In this document: positions 29,144-39,027 of the stretch, in pieces | How the letters are laid out: every line of letters begins with the position of its first letter | Position numbering within the stretch: position 1 is the stretch's first letter | Assembly: GCA_903931735.1 (NCBI GenBank) | Contig: CAIZDL010000010.1 | Span: 1-42,565 of the forward strand | DNA: 42,565 nucleotides | Direction of reading: 5' to 3' | Origin: an uncultured Rhodospirillales bacterium | Lineage (GTDB): Bacteria > Pseudomonadota > Alphaproteobacteria > Azospirillales > Azospirillaceae | Program-made: the position numbers and the translations under genes | The notes under the pieces: generated by a model | What the model was told of the DNA's origin: nothing | Databases searched by the model: none | Seen by the model: the letters and a program-made list of their open reading frames with translations, nothing else

Positions 29144-29293
29144 GTGAATTTCCCGACGCGACGTTGTGCCCCCTTGCCCTGGCCCTCGGCTGTGGGCTAA
29201 GAAAAGCGCCTCGGATGGCTGCGCGCATGGCTGGGTTGCCGGGCTGGCGGGTCTTAGTGTTATCGTTCGGGTGCCTGTGCCCGACAAACAAAA

Positions 29294-30217
29294 ATGGCTA
29301 TGGAATACTTTCTTCAGCAACTCATCAACGGCCTGACCTTGGGGGCGATCTATGGGTTGATCGCCATTGGTTACACGATGGTCTATGGCATCATCGGTAT
29401 GATAAATTTTGCTCATGGTGAGATTTATATGATTGGCGCTTTTGTGTCGGTCATTAGTTTTTTGGTGTTGGGTGCCGCCGGGATCACCTGGGTTCCCTTA
29501 GCGGTGGCGGTGGTCCTGGTTGTTTCGATGCTGTTTACCGCCGTTTATGGTTGGACGATTGAGCGTATCGCCTACCGGCCGTTACGGGGCTCAACGCGCT
29601 TAGCCCCTCTGATTTCGGCAATTGGGATGTCTATCTTTCTTCAAAATTATGTGCAATTGGTTCAGGGTGCGCGGGTTAAGGCGTTGCCCCCGGTTATTTC
29701 AGACGTAATTGTGATAATGGTGCGTGAAGATGGATTTAAAGTCAGCATTTCCTATCTTCAGATTCTAATAATTTTACTAACTTTTGCTTTAATGGTCGGG
29801 TTCACACAGATTATTTTGAGAACCTCCCTGGGGAGAGCCCAAAGGGCTTGCGAGCAGGATATGAAAATGGCCTCCCTGCTTGGGGTTGATGTTGACAAAA
29901 CTATTTCCCAAACCTTTGTGATGGGAGCGGCTTTGGCCGGTGTCGCGGGGGTTATGGTTACAATGTATTATGGGGTAATCGATTTTTACATCGGATTCCT
30001 TGCCGGCATAAAAGCATTTACCGCAGCGGTGCTGGGGGGAATTGGCTCGCTGCCTGGCGCTATGTTGGGCGGCCTCACCATCGGCATGATTGAGGCGTTC
30101 TGGTCGGCGTATTTTTCGGTGGAATACAAAGACGTGGCAGCCTTCGCAATTTTGGTGTTGGTGTTGATCTTCCGACCAACCGGCTTGTTGGGCCGTCCTG
30201 AGATCGAGAAGGTTTGA
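29294..30217 (+). CDS. livH: Branched-chain amino-acid ABC permease LivH
   Basis: This 307-residue membrane protein has about eight helices and the LivH signature block LINGLTLGAIYGLIAIGYTM, then VYGIIGMINFAHGEIYMIG. GGIGSLPGAMLGGLTIGMIE near the C-terminus is the EAA-like cytoplasmic loop contacting the ATPases. The usual start is the ATG at 29294, with another in frame at 29300; neither has a strong ribosome binding site. It opens livHMGF with tight spacing (3 bp to livM). Confidence 0.94.
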   Translation: MAMEYFLQQLINGLTLGAIYGLIAIGYTMVYGIIGMINFAHGEIYMIGAFVSVISFLVLGAAGITWVPLAVAVVLVVSMLFTAVYGWTIERIAYRPLRGSTRLAPLISAIGMSIFLQNYVQLVQGARVKALPPVISDVIVIMVREDGFKVSISYLQILIILLTFALMVGFTQIILRTSLGRAQRACEQDMKMASLLGVDVDKTISQTFVMGAALAGVAGVMVTMYYGVIDFYIGFLAGIKAFTAAVLGGIGSLPGAMLGGLTIGMIEAFWSAYFSVEYKDVAAFAILVLVLIFRPTGLLGRPEIEKV

Positions 30218-30220
30218 ACC

Positions 30221-31693
30221 ATGACCGGTGGTGGCGCCGAGACCATCAATTTCAAGTCCGCGCTTCGTGAAGCAGCAATTGCTGGAGGGCTCGCCTTATT
30301 GCTGACCTTACCATTGATTGGCCTCAAGACCATTGAGACTAGTCATGGCTTGGTAATTCAGCCTCATTTTGCCGATGTTGCGGTCACTGTGCTGCTGGTG
30401 TTCATGGGGCGGCTTGGGTTGGTGTTGGCCGCGACGGGTCTGGGGTGGCCGGTGTTGGCGATCGCTGGCGCTGTGACTGCGGCGGGCTGGCTAGTCCCGT
30501 TTCCAACCGATGCCTTGCGCTGGCTCGATATCGCGGGGGGGGGCGTCGTGGCGATTTTCGCCTCCCTGGCGCTGCGCTCGAGCCGTGTCGGATTCGATCA
30601 AGCCGAGCGCGACAGGCGCATGGATCGGATCGGCGCCCGGCTGCAAGATGCCTCGCGACTGATTGGTCCGGCAGCGGTACTGTTTGCGCTGGCGCTGCCG
30701 ATGCTACCATTTGCCAACCGTGGGGTGGTAGACCTTGGCTGTGTGCTGCTTTCCTATATTATGCTTGGATGGGGATTGAACATTGTCGTTGGGCTGGCCG
30801 GGTTGCTTGATCTAGGCTATGTTGCCTTTTATGCGGTGGGCGCTTATTCTTATGCTTTATTAGCGCAAACTTTTGGATTCGGGTTTTGGCTGTGCTTGCC
30901 CTTGGCCGGTGTATTTGCCTCACTTTACGGGTTGATGCTTGGCTTTCCGGTGCTCCGACTTCGGGGTGACTATTTCGCCATCGTGACGTTGGCGTTTGCC
31001 GAAATTGTGCGCATGGTGTTACTCAATTGGACCAGCTTGACCAATGGCCCGGTGGGAATCGCGGCGATTCCCCGTCCGAGCTTTTTTGGAATCGCCGATT
31101 TTACCAATTCCCCGGCCGAGGGGCGATTGGCGTTTCACCAAATGTTTGGGCTCGATTACGCGCCGATTCACCGCATCATTTTCCTCTATTACGTGATTTT
31201 GGCTCTGGCGCTGGTGGTCAATTTTTTCACCTTGCGCATTCGCCGTCTGCCGCTGGGCCGGGCCTGGGAAGCTTTACGGGAAGATGATATCGCCTGTACC
31301 GCGCTTGGTATCAATAGTACCAATATCAAACTGGCGGCTTTCGCAATCGCAGGCATGTTTGGCGGCTTTGCTGGGGCATTTTTCGCTAGCAGGCAAGGTT
31401 TTATTAGCCCTGAGAGCTTCACTTTTATCGAGTCTGCGATTATTTTGGCTATAGTTGTTCTGGGGGGAATGGGAAGCCAAGTTGGTGTGGTAATCGCGGC
31501 GCTGCTTGTCGTTGGTCTGCCCGAAGCATTTCGCGATCTCGCCCAATACCGGATGCTGGCATTTGGTGCCGGCATGGTTTTGATCATGTTATGGCGGCCA
31601 CGAGGACTGCTGGCGCACCGAGACCCAACCATTTTGCTTCACGTTCGTAAAAGCGCGCGCCAACAGCAGGCGGAATCGGAGGCGCGGGGATGA
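30221..31693 (+). CDS. livM: Branched-chain amino-acid ABC permease LivM
   Basis: A 490-residue permease, long for the family because of an N-terminal extension of roughly 150 residues with three or so extra hydrophobic segments (GLALLLTLPLIGL, VAVTVLLVFMGRLG). The core begins ALPMLPFANRGVVDLGCVLL and includes YIMLGWGLNIVVGLAGLLDL, GYVAFYAVGAYSYALLA and the C-terminal EAA loop VVLGGMGSQVGVVIAALLVV. DUF3382-bearing LivM proteins have a comparable N-terminal extension. The stop overlaps livG by ATGA. Confidence 0.94.
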   Translation: MTGGGAETINFKSALREAAIAGGLALLLTLPLIGLKTIETSHGLVIQPHFADVAVTVLLVFMGRLGLVLAATGLGWPVLAIAGAVTAAGWLVPFPTDALRWLDIAGGGVVAIFASLALRSSRVGFDQAERDRRMDRIGARLQDASRLIGPAAVLFALALPMLPFANRGVVDLGCVLLSYIMLGWGLNIVVGLAGLLDLGYVAFYAVGAYSYALLAQTFGFGFWLCLPLAGVFASLYGLMLGFPVLRLRGDYFAIVTLAFAEIVRMVLLNWTSLTNGPVGIAAIPRPSFFGIADFTNSPAEGRLAFHQMFGLDYAPIHRIIFLYYVILALALVVNFFTLRIRRLPLGRAWEALREDDIACTALGINSTNIKLAAFAIAGMFGGFAGAFFASRQGFISPESFTFIESAIILAIVVLGGMGSQVGVVIAALLVVGLPEAFRDLAQYRMLAFGAGMVLIMLWRPRGLLAHRDPTILLHVRKSARQQQAESEARG

Positions 31694-32502
31694 CCGGGGA
31701 TCCAACTCGTCCACTCCTTATGGTGGAACACCTGACCCAGCGATTTGGCGGGTTGGTCGCGGTATCCGATGTTTCATTTTCGGCGCGCGACCGCGAAATT
31801 ACCGCGATCATTGGCCCCAATGGCGCCGGAAAAACCACGGTGTTCAATTGCCTGACCGGGTTTTACCCCCCAACGTCGGGTCGCCTTACCGTCAGCCATT
31901 GCGGCCGGTCCTGGCTGCTGGAGCGCATGGAGGCTCACCGCATCGCGGGCGCGGCCCGGGTGGCGCGGACGTTTCAAAATGTCCGGTTGTTTGGTGGCAT
32001 GAGCGTGCTGGAAAACCTGATCGTGGCTCAGCACAACAAGCTTATGAAGGCGTCGTTCTTCACGCTCGCCGGGCTGTTTGGTCTGCCGTCCTTTCGCCGG
32101 GCCGAGGTTGAGGCGGTGGATAAAGCGCGATATTGGCTGAATCGGGTCGGCTTGGTTGGTGTCGCCGATTGGCAGGCGGGAAATTTACCCTATGGTGCCC
32201 AGCGGCGGCTCGAGATCGCTCGGGCAATGTGTACCGAGCCGCGCTTGTTGTGCCTCGATGAGCCCGCCGCCGGCCTCAATCCACGCGAGTCGGCTGATTT
32301 GTCGGAATTGCTGCGGTTTATTCGGGATCAACACCAGATTGGCGTGCTTTTGATTGAACACGACATGAGCGTGGTGATGCAGATTTCCGATCATGTGGTG
32401 GTGCTCGATTATGGCCGGAAAATCAGCGAAGGCCCTCCCGAACAAGTCCGCCTCGATCCGGCGGTGATCGCGGCCTACCTTGGCGAAGAGGGGGATGGCT
32501 GA
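31690..32502 (+). CDS. livG: Branched-chain amino-acid ABC ATPase LivG
   Basis: The 270-residue ATPase has Walker A GPNGAGKTTVFNCL, Q-loop in ARTFQNVRLFGGM, signature LPYGAQRRLEIARAM (variant of the LSYGQQR of the family), Walker B LLCLDEPAAGLNP, and switch histidine VLLIEHDMSVV. The LivG-specific insertion after Walker A is present. It pairs with LivF on the cytoplasmic face. The start overlaps livM and the end overlaps livF by one base. Confidence 0.95.
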   Translation: MTGDPTRPLLMVEHLTQRFGGLVAVSDVSFSARDREITAIIGPNGAGKTTVFNCLTGFYPPTSGRLTVSHCGRSWLLERMEAHRIAGAARVARTFQNVRLFGGMSVLENLIVAQHNKLMKASFFTLAGLFGLPSFRRAEVEAVDKARYWLNRVGLVGVADWQAGNLPYGAQRRLEIARAMCTEPRLLCLDEPAAGLNPRESADLSELLRFIRDQHQIGVLLIEHDMSVVMQISDHVVVLDYGRKISEGPPEQVRLDPAVIAAYLGEEGDG

Positions 32503-33212
32503 TGCTGAAAATCAACAGTGTCCGCACCTTTTATGGCGCTATCGAGGCGCTGAAGGGGATCGACCTCGAGGTCGCCGAGGGCGAAATCGTGACGCTGATT
32601 GGCGCGAATGGCGCCGGAAAATCTACGCTCTTAATGACGATTTGCGGCAATCCCCAGGCGCGATATGGCCATGTGGTGTTCGAGGGGGAGGATATCGCCC
32701 GGCTGCCCACTGCGAGTATCATTCGGCGTGGTATCGCCCAAGTGCCCGAGGGGCGACGAATATTTCCGCGAATGACGGTGCTCGAAAACCTGCAACTGGG
32801 GGCGCTGATCGCCCCGCCGACCTGCTTCAAAGATGACATGGAGCGGGTGTTCACACTCTTTCCCCGGCTTAAAGAGCGCGCGGATCAACGCGGCGGCACG
32901 CTGTCCGGCGGAGAGCAACAAATGCTTGCCATCGGTCGCGCGTTAATGAGCCGTCCGCGCCTGCTACTGCTCGACGAGCCTTCTCTTGGGCTGGCACCGC
33001 TGGTGGTCAAACAAATATTCGAGATTATCCGGGATATTAACCGCGAGCAGGGCATGACCGTGTTTTTGGTCGAACAGAACGCCCATCGCGCGCTTCGCCT
33101 TGCGCACCGCGCCTATGTCATGGTCAATGGGCTGATTACTCTTTCCGGAACGGGTGCGGCTCTTCTTGTCAATCCTGAGGTGCGGGCAGCTTATCTCGAA
33201 GGCGGCCATTAG
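32502..33212 (+). CDS. livF: Branched-chain amino-acid ABC ATPase LivF
   Basis: A 236-residue ATPase with Walker A IGANGAGKSTLLMTI, Q-loop region GIAQVPEGRRIFPRMTVLEN, signature TLSGGEQQMLAIGRAL, Walker B LLLLDEPSLGLAP and FLVEQNAHRAL. All catalytic residues are intact. It is coupled to livG by a TGATG overlap and followed after two bases by the amidohydrolase gene. The operon contains no livK-type binding protein. Confidence 0.95.
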   Translation: MLKINSVRTFYGAIEALKGIDLEVAEGEIVTLIGANGAGKSTLLMTICGNPQARYGHVVFEGEDIARLPTASIIRRGIAQVPEGRRIFPRMTVLENLQLGALIAPPTCFKDDMERVFTLFPRLKERADQRGGTLSGGEQQMLAIGRALMSRPRLLLLDEPSLGLAPLVVKQIFEIIRDINREQGMTVFLVEQNAHRALRLAHRAYVMVNGLITLSGTGAALLVNPEVRAAYLEGGH

Positions 33213-33214
33213 CC

Positions 33215-34015
33215 ATGTCGCCCCGCTCGGGCCTTTTTACGCCCTCTGAGCCCCTTTTGCCGCTCCTGTGCGGGGAAGACCCGCCGCCGTTGGAGCTGCA
33301 TAATCCCAACGGCCAGGCGCCGGTGCTGTTGGTTTGCGATCATGCGTCGCGGCTCGTGCCGGGGGGACTGGGTGGGCTGGGGCTCGCCCCATCGGCGTTT
33401 GACTTGCACATCGCCTACGATATCGGGGCCGCCGAGGTGGCCCTGCTGCTTTCCAAAAGGCTGGACGCGGCCTTACTCTCGGCCGGCTATTCCCGCCTGG
33501 TCATCGATCTTAATCGCGGCCTTGATCAGCCGACCCTGATCCCCGAGGCCAGCGACGGCATCATCATATCGGGCAATCTGGGGTTGAGCCATGCCGCTCG
33601 CGGCGCCCGGATCGAGGCGCTTTACCACCCCTGGCACCGTGCGGTGACAACCGAACTCCGGCGGCTCGACACACGCACAAAGGTTCGCGGCGCTCTCATC
33701 GGTGTTCACAGCTTCACCCCTCGGTTGAATGGCAGCGCCCGGCCCTGGCAGGTTGGGGTGTTGTGGGATGGTGATTGCAAGCTGGCCCGGCCGCTGATGG
33801 CAGCCCTGGCGGGGGAGGGGCTGAGTGTGGGCGATAACCAGCCTTACACCGCTCGCAACCCCAGCGGAGGCACCCTGGAAACCCATGCCCTCGACCAAGG
33901 GCGCCCCGGCTTATCGATAGAAATCCGCCAGGACCTGATTGCCGACGAGCGGGGCTGCGTCGAATGGGCCGATCGCCTGGGGGGCGTGCTGGGGAGGCTT
34001 TTATGCCGGATTTGA
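33215..34015 (+). CDS. N-formylglutamate amidohydrolase family protein
   Basis: A 266-residue cytoplasmic hydrolase of the FGase family. Conserved elements are VLLVCDHASRLVPGGLGGLG, DLHIAYDIGAAEVA, SRLVIDLNRGLDQPTLIPE, ALIGVHSFTPRLNG and SIEIRQDLI. Family members hydrolyse N-formylglutamate in histidine degradation, but many alphaproteobacterial paralogues have no assigned substrate and no hut genes are present. It follows livF by two bases, so it is probably expressed with the transporter, and overlaps rnhB by 13 bases. Confidence 0.85.
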   Translation: MSPRSGLFTPSEPLLPLLCGEDPPPLELHNPNGQAPVLLVCDHASRLVPGGLGGLGLAPSAFDLHIAYDIGAAEVALLLSKRLDAALLSAGYSRLVIDLNRGLDQPTLIPEASDGIIISGNLGLSHAARGARIEALYHPWHRAVTTELRRLDTRTKVRGALIGVHSFTPRLNGSARPWQVGVLWDGDCKLARPLMAALAGEGLSVGDNQPYTARNPSGGTLETHALDQGRPGLSIEIRQDLIADERGCVEWADRLGGVLGRLLCRI

Positions 34016-34630
34016 GCCGCGAGTTGGCGCTGGGCTCGGCTGATGGCCGATTGATTTGCGGTGTTGATGAAGTTGGGCGCGGCCCGCTCGCCGGGCGGGT
34101 GATTGCCGCCGCGTTGATTTTGCCCCCAACCGGCTTACCGGCCGAGCTGGCAAGCCAGATTAAAGACAGCAAAATGCTGAGCCGTAAGGCGCGCGAGCGG
34201 CTGGCCCCGCAACTTCGCACCCTTGCCGCGTATTATGCCATCGGCGCCGCATCGGTCGAGGAGATTGATGCGATAAATATTTTTCAGGCATCCCGGCTGG
34301 CCATGGAGCGCGCGGTTGCCGGCCTTGGCTGCACGCCCCACCACGCCTTGGTGGATGGTCGGCACGTTCCGAAGTTGTTGGGCTGTCCGGGGACGGGCAT
34401 CATAAAGGGAGATAGCCTCAGCCTTTCGATTGCGGCAGCCTCGATTATCGCAAAAGTGTTCCGCGACAAGGAGATGGTGGAGCTTTCTGAGAGATTTCCG
34501 GCCTATGGCTGGGCGCATAACGCCGGCTACCCCACCCCTGAGCATATTGCGGCGTTACGTCGGCACGGGGCCACGCCCCATCACCGCACAAGTTTTAGTC
34601 CAGTACGTGAAGTTCTATCTATAACTAGAT

Positions 34631-34632
<2 letters not shown>
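34003..34632 (+). CDS. rnhB: Ribonuclease HII
   Basis: The ATG at 34003 follows GGGGAGG and gives 209 residues. RNase HII removes ribonucleotides embedded in DNA. The acidic catalytic residues lie in CGVDEVGRGPLAG (Asp-Glu), ALVDGRHVP (Asp) and the KGDSLSLSIAAASIIAKVFRDK block; YPTPEHIAALRRHG and HHRTSF close the domain. A frame extending to 33964 only duplicates overlap with the preceding gene. Confidence 0.95.
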
Positions 34633-35885
<1,253 letters not shown>

Positions 35886-36088
35886 AGCGGGTTGCAACGA
35901 GGGGATCTCTTCCGGCCGGGACTTTGTGCCAACATGGCGAGGGCAGGGGAATGGGACGGTCTCGCGCGCGCTCTGCACGCGCCGTTCTCCCTGGAAATGG
36001 CGGGGCATCTCTGCCATGATCGGTTTTTCGGCTGCGGTAGCGAGCGTATTTTTCCGATGCGGATTTGTGCGACACAGGTTGGCGCCTG

Positions 36089-36706
36089 ATGGTGGCCGGG
36101 AACGCGCATGGCGGCGTGCTGGCGGCTTTGCCACGGACGGTGGCGTTGGTTGGCCTGATGGGGGCAGGAAAGACTGCGATCGGCAAGAAATTGGCGGTTC
36201 GGCTCGGCTTGCCGTTCATGGACGCCGACGTTGCCATTGAGGCTGCGGCCGACTGCACCATTGAGGAATATTTCGCCCGTCATGGCGAGGCGGATTTCCG
36301 GCGCAAGGAGCGGCACGTTATCGCGCGTCTGCTTACCGAACCGGTACAAATCTTAGCGACCGGCGGCGGCGCCTTTATCGATCCCGAAACCCGGGCATTG
36401 ATGCGGGGACGAGCGCTTTCAATCTGGCTGCGGGCAGAGCTTGATGTTTTGCTCGCGCGCACCGCCCGGCGCACCAACCGGCCACTGTTAAAGCAAGGCG
36501 ATCCGCGCGAAATCCTTGGACGGTTGATGGCGACGCGCTACCCGTTATATGCCGAGGCCGATTTGATCGTGGACAGCGAGGAAGGCCCGCTGGATGAGAT
36601 GGTCGAGCGGGTGTTGCTCGCGATCGAACGTCATCTTGGACGGGAGTTGGTAAAACACCCCGTCCCCCCCGATCCCCATGTTGAAACCACCAAGGCCAGA
36701 CCATGA
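36089..36706 (+). CDS. aroK: Shikimate kinase
   Basis: The ATG at 36089 gives a 205-residue protein; a GTG at 36065 would add eight residues, and the start is not certain. P-loop VALVGLMGAGKTAIGKKLA, shikimate-binding FMDADVAIE, FRRKERHVI, GGGAFIDPETR and the adenine/LID NRPLL are all present. It phosphorylates shikimate in chorismate synthesis. The stop overlaps aroB by ATGA, the usual aroKB arrangement. The 200 bp upstream show no other gene. Confidence 0.93.
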   Translation: MVAGNAHGGVLAALPRTVALVGLMGAGKTAIGKKLAVRLGLPFMDADVAIEAAADCTIEEYFARHGEADFRRKERHVIARLLTEPVQILATGGGAFIDPETRALMRGRALSIWLRAELDVLLARTARRTNRPLLKQGDPREILGRLMATRYPLYAEADLIVDSEEGPLDEMVERVLLAIERHLGRELVKHPVPPDPHVETTKARP

Positions 36707-37824
36707 CCAATACGGTTTGTGAGCGGGTTCGGGTTGATTTGGGTGGCCGTGGCTACGACATTCTGGTCGGCTGCGGCGTGCTTGGTGAGGCCGGGCGCCA
36801 CATCGCGGGTGCCATCGGCCGGCAGCGCCGGTTGGTGATCGTGACCGACGAGTCCGTCAAGGTCGCAGGTCATCTTGCCGTTTTGGAGCACGCCCTTGAT
36901 GCCGAGGGAGTATCGACTATCGGCGCGCCGATCGTGTTACCTCAGGGCGAACGCACCAAAGATTTTGGGCATCTGGAACAACTCCTCGATTCGCTGCTCG
37001 GGCGCGGGGTGGATCGCAAAACGGTGCTGGTGGCGCTGGGCGGCGGGGTGGTTGGCGATCTCACCGGCTTTGCCGCCGCTTGCGCGTTGCGCGGGCTGGA
37101 TTTCATTCAAATTCCGACAACGCTCTTATCCCAGGTCGATAGCTCGGTGGGCGGTAAAACCGGGATCAATAGCCGTTACGGCAAAAATCTGATCGGTGCC
37201 TTTCACCAGCCGAAACTGGTGCTGGCCGACACCAGCGTTCTCGATACCCTGGACCCGCGAGAGGTTCGCTCGGGCTATGCCGAGGTGGTAAAATATGGGT
37301 TGATCAACGACCCTAACTTTTTTGAGTGGTTGGAACAGCATGGCTGCGCGGTCCTCAAGGGAGACGCCCTGGCGCGGCGCCATGCGGTTACCGTGAGTTG
37401 CCAAGCCAAAGCTGCAATTGTTGCTGCTGATGAGCGCGAGGCGGGGCAGCGCGCGCTGCTTAATCTTGGTCACACCTTTGGTCACGCCTTCGAGGCCGTC
37501 TGCGATTTTGGCGACACCTTGCGCCATGGCGAGGGGGTGGCGCTTGGCATGGCGTTGGCGTTTGATCTTTCGGCCCGTCTTGGGCTTTGCCCTGCCGCGG
37601 ATGCTTTGCGCGTGCGCGCCCACCTTTTCGAGATGGGTCTCCCCGCGAGTCGGGCCGATGTTCCCCGCGTCCGCTGGGTTCCCGCAGAACTACTGGCCCA
37701 TATGGGTCACGATAAAAAAGTTAGCGATGGCCGGATAACCTTCGTGCTCGCCCGTGGTATCGGTAAAGCATTCCTCACCGCCGATATCGACCCCGCCGAC
37801 GTTTTAAAGGTGCTGGAAGGGTAG
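36703..37824 (+). CDS. aroB: 3-dehydroquinate synthase
   Basis: The 373-residue NAD- and zinc-dependent enzyme closes the second step of the shikimate pathway. Visible motifs: LPQGERTKDF, VALGGGVVGDLTGFAAA, QIPTTLLSQVDSSVGGKTGI and N (NAD site), ReVRSGYAEVVKYGLI (metal Glu), NLGHTFGHAFE (metal His) and LRHGEGVALGM (metal His). Length is normal. It is translationally coupled to aroK and followed by a strong bidirectional hairpin. Confidence 0.97.
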   Translation: MTNTVCERVRVDLGGRGYDILVGCGVLGEAGRHIAGAIGRQRRLVIVTDESVKVAGHLAVLEHALDAEGVSTIGAPIVLPQGERTKDFGHLEQLLDSLLGRGVDRKTVLVALGGGVVGDLTGFAAACALRGLDFIQIPTTLLSQVDSSVGGKTGINSRYGKNLIGAFHQPKLVLADTSVLDTLDPREVRSGYAEVVKYGLINDPNFFEWLEQHGCAVLKGDALARRHAVTVSCQAKAAIVAADEREAGQRALLNLGHTFGHAFEAVCDFGDTLRHGEGVALGMALAFDLSARLGLCPAADALRVRAHLFEMGLPASRADVPRVRWVPAELLAHMGHDKKVSDGRITFVLARGIGKAFLTADIDPADVLKVLEG

Positions 37825-37853
37825 GGGGCGTTTTTATCTGCAAATAAAACGGC

Positions 37854-37884
37854 AACGGCGGGCTCTCGCTGAGCCCGCCGTTTT
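37854..37884. terminator. Bidirectional intrinsic terminator between aroB and the TPR pair
   Basis: A perfect 12-bp stem AACGGCGGGCTC / GAGCCCGCCGTT with a five-base loop TCGCT. TTTT follows on the plus strand, and AAATAAAA before it supplies a T-run for the minus strand. The hairpin lies between convergent genes and can end both transcripts. Confidence 0.88.
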
Positions 37885-37901
37885 GGTGCGTCAGCTCTGC
37901 T

Positions 37902-38999
37902 CTAGCCGCTGATTGCCGTCGCCGCCGCAGGCAGGTCCTTGATACGTCCAACCAGATTGTCGGTAAAAACTTTTTCCACCGGGGTCAGTTTCAGGGCCTT
38001 GGCCGTCATTTGCTGCGCTTCTTCGGGCTTGCCGTTGGCGCTCAACACTTCTGCCCAAGCCGAATACACATCGGAGAAGGTCGGGTCGGTGGCAATGGCT
38101 TGGCGAAACTTGTTCTCCGCATCCTGGGTGCGGCCAGTAAGCGCAAGGGCAAAGCCCCACTCGCTATAGGCTGCGGCCAATACGTCGACGTGCCCGCCCT
38201 TGCGCCAGATCTTAGTCACTTGTTGAAACTTCGCAATCGCCTCGTCCCGCTTACCCTGGCGCAACAACACAACCCCGCTGTTAAGCAAAGGAGACATAAA
38301 ACTCGGGTCAAGTTCCAACGCCTGCCGAAACTTTTCCCCAGCACCGCTGAAATCACCTTGCTGATAAAGCACGATACCCCACAAATTGAGCACCCACTTG
38401 TGATGACGAACATCGTCAGAAGCAAGCGCCCGCCGAATTACCCCTTCGGTTCCGGTGAAATCCCGGGTGAGGTAATCTTTTTTGAACTGGTAGGCGGCAA
38501 GCAACGTCGGCTCAACCACCCGCATCATCTCATAGGCGGTTTTGTTAACCAGGGTGTCGATATCGCCCAGCGGCGCGGCGGTGCGAATGAGCGACTCGCG
38601 ACGGCCAGCATCCTGACCGCGCAGCACCATCTCCATCACCTTGCCCTGAACCACGATTTCCCCGGAAAACGAATAGGGGATCAGGCCAAAACTGGTTTGC
38701 ACCACATGCAGCAGAGGGGTGAGGCCGAAATATTGCCCGAGAACCGCAGCCGAACCGCCATCGTCTTGCACGATTACCGGCGCATGGTCGGCACGCGACG
38801 ACGCCTGACTCTCGATCTCCTCCATCCGGTCGACCAGAGTCTTGATGAGAAAATCCGGTGTGATGCCCGTGTTGCCCACCGCTGAAGCGGGCACAGTCAA
38901 CGACTCGATATTAATCGCATCGACGCTGTTGAAGATCGCGAGCGTAAACGCGGCTAGGCCAGTGAAAACTGGGACCATTAAGAAACGCAATTGCATCAT
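37902..38999 (-). CDS. Membrane-anchored TPR protein, copy 1
   Basis: A 365-residue protein starting after GGGAG. A single hydrophobic helix at about 5-24 (LMVPVFTGLAAFTLAIF) should anchor it with the rest in the periplasm. Residues 28-150 are an unassigned domain (VPASAVGNTGITPDFLIKTL, GLIPYSFSGEIVVQGK, MEMVLRGQ). From about 170 come tetratricopeptide-like repeats (LNLWGIVLYQQGDFSGAGEK, FRQALELDPSFMSPLLNSGV, ATDPTFSDVYSAWAEVLSAN). I do not recognise a specific family. It is the downstream member of a tandem pair of clear paralogues separated by 28 bp. A role in envelope assembly or sensing is only inference. Confidence 0.85.
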   Translation of the reverse strand: MMQLRFLMVPVFTGLAAFTLAIFNSVDAINIESLTVPASAVGNTGITPDFLIKTLVDRMEEIESQASSRADHAPVIVQDDGGSAAVLGQYFGLTPLLHVVQTSFGLIPYSFSGEIVVQGKVMEMVLRGQDAGRRESLIRTAAPLGDIDTLVNKTAYEMMRVVEPTLLAAYQFKKDYLTRDFTGTEGVIRRALASDDVRHHKWVLNLWGIVLYQQGDFSGAGEKFRQALELDPSFMSPLLNSGVVLLRQGKRDEAIAKFQQVTKIWRKGGHVDVLAAAYSEWGFALALTGRTQDAENKFRQAIATDPTFSDVYSAWAEVLSANGKPEEAQQMTAKALKLTPVEKVFTDNLVGRIKDLPAAATAISG

Positions 39000-39027
39000 G
39001 GCGGGACTCCCAAGGCGGCGCAGCGGC

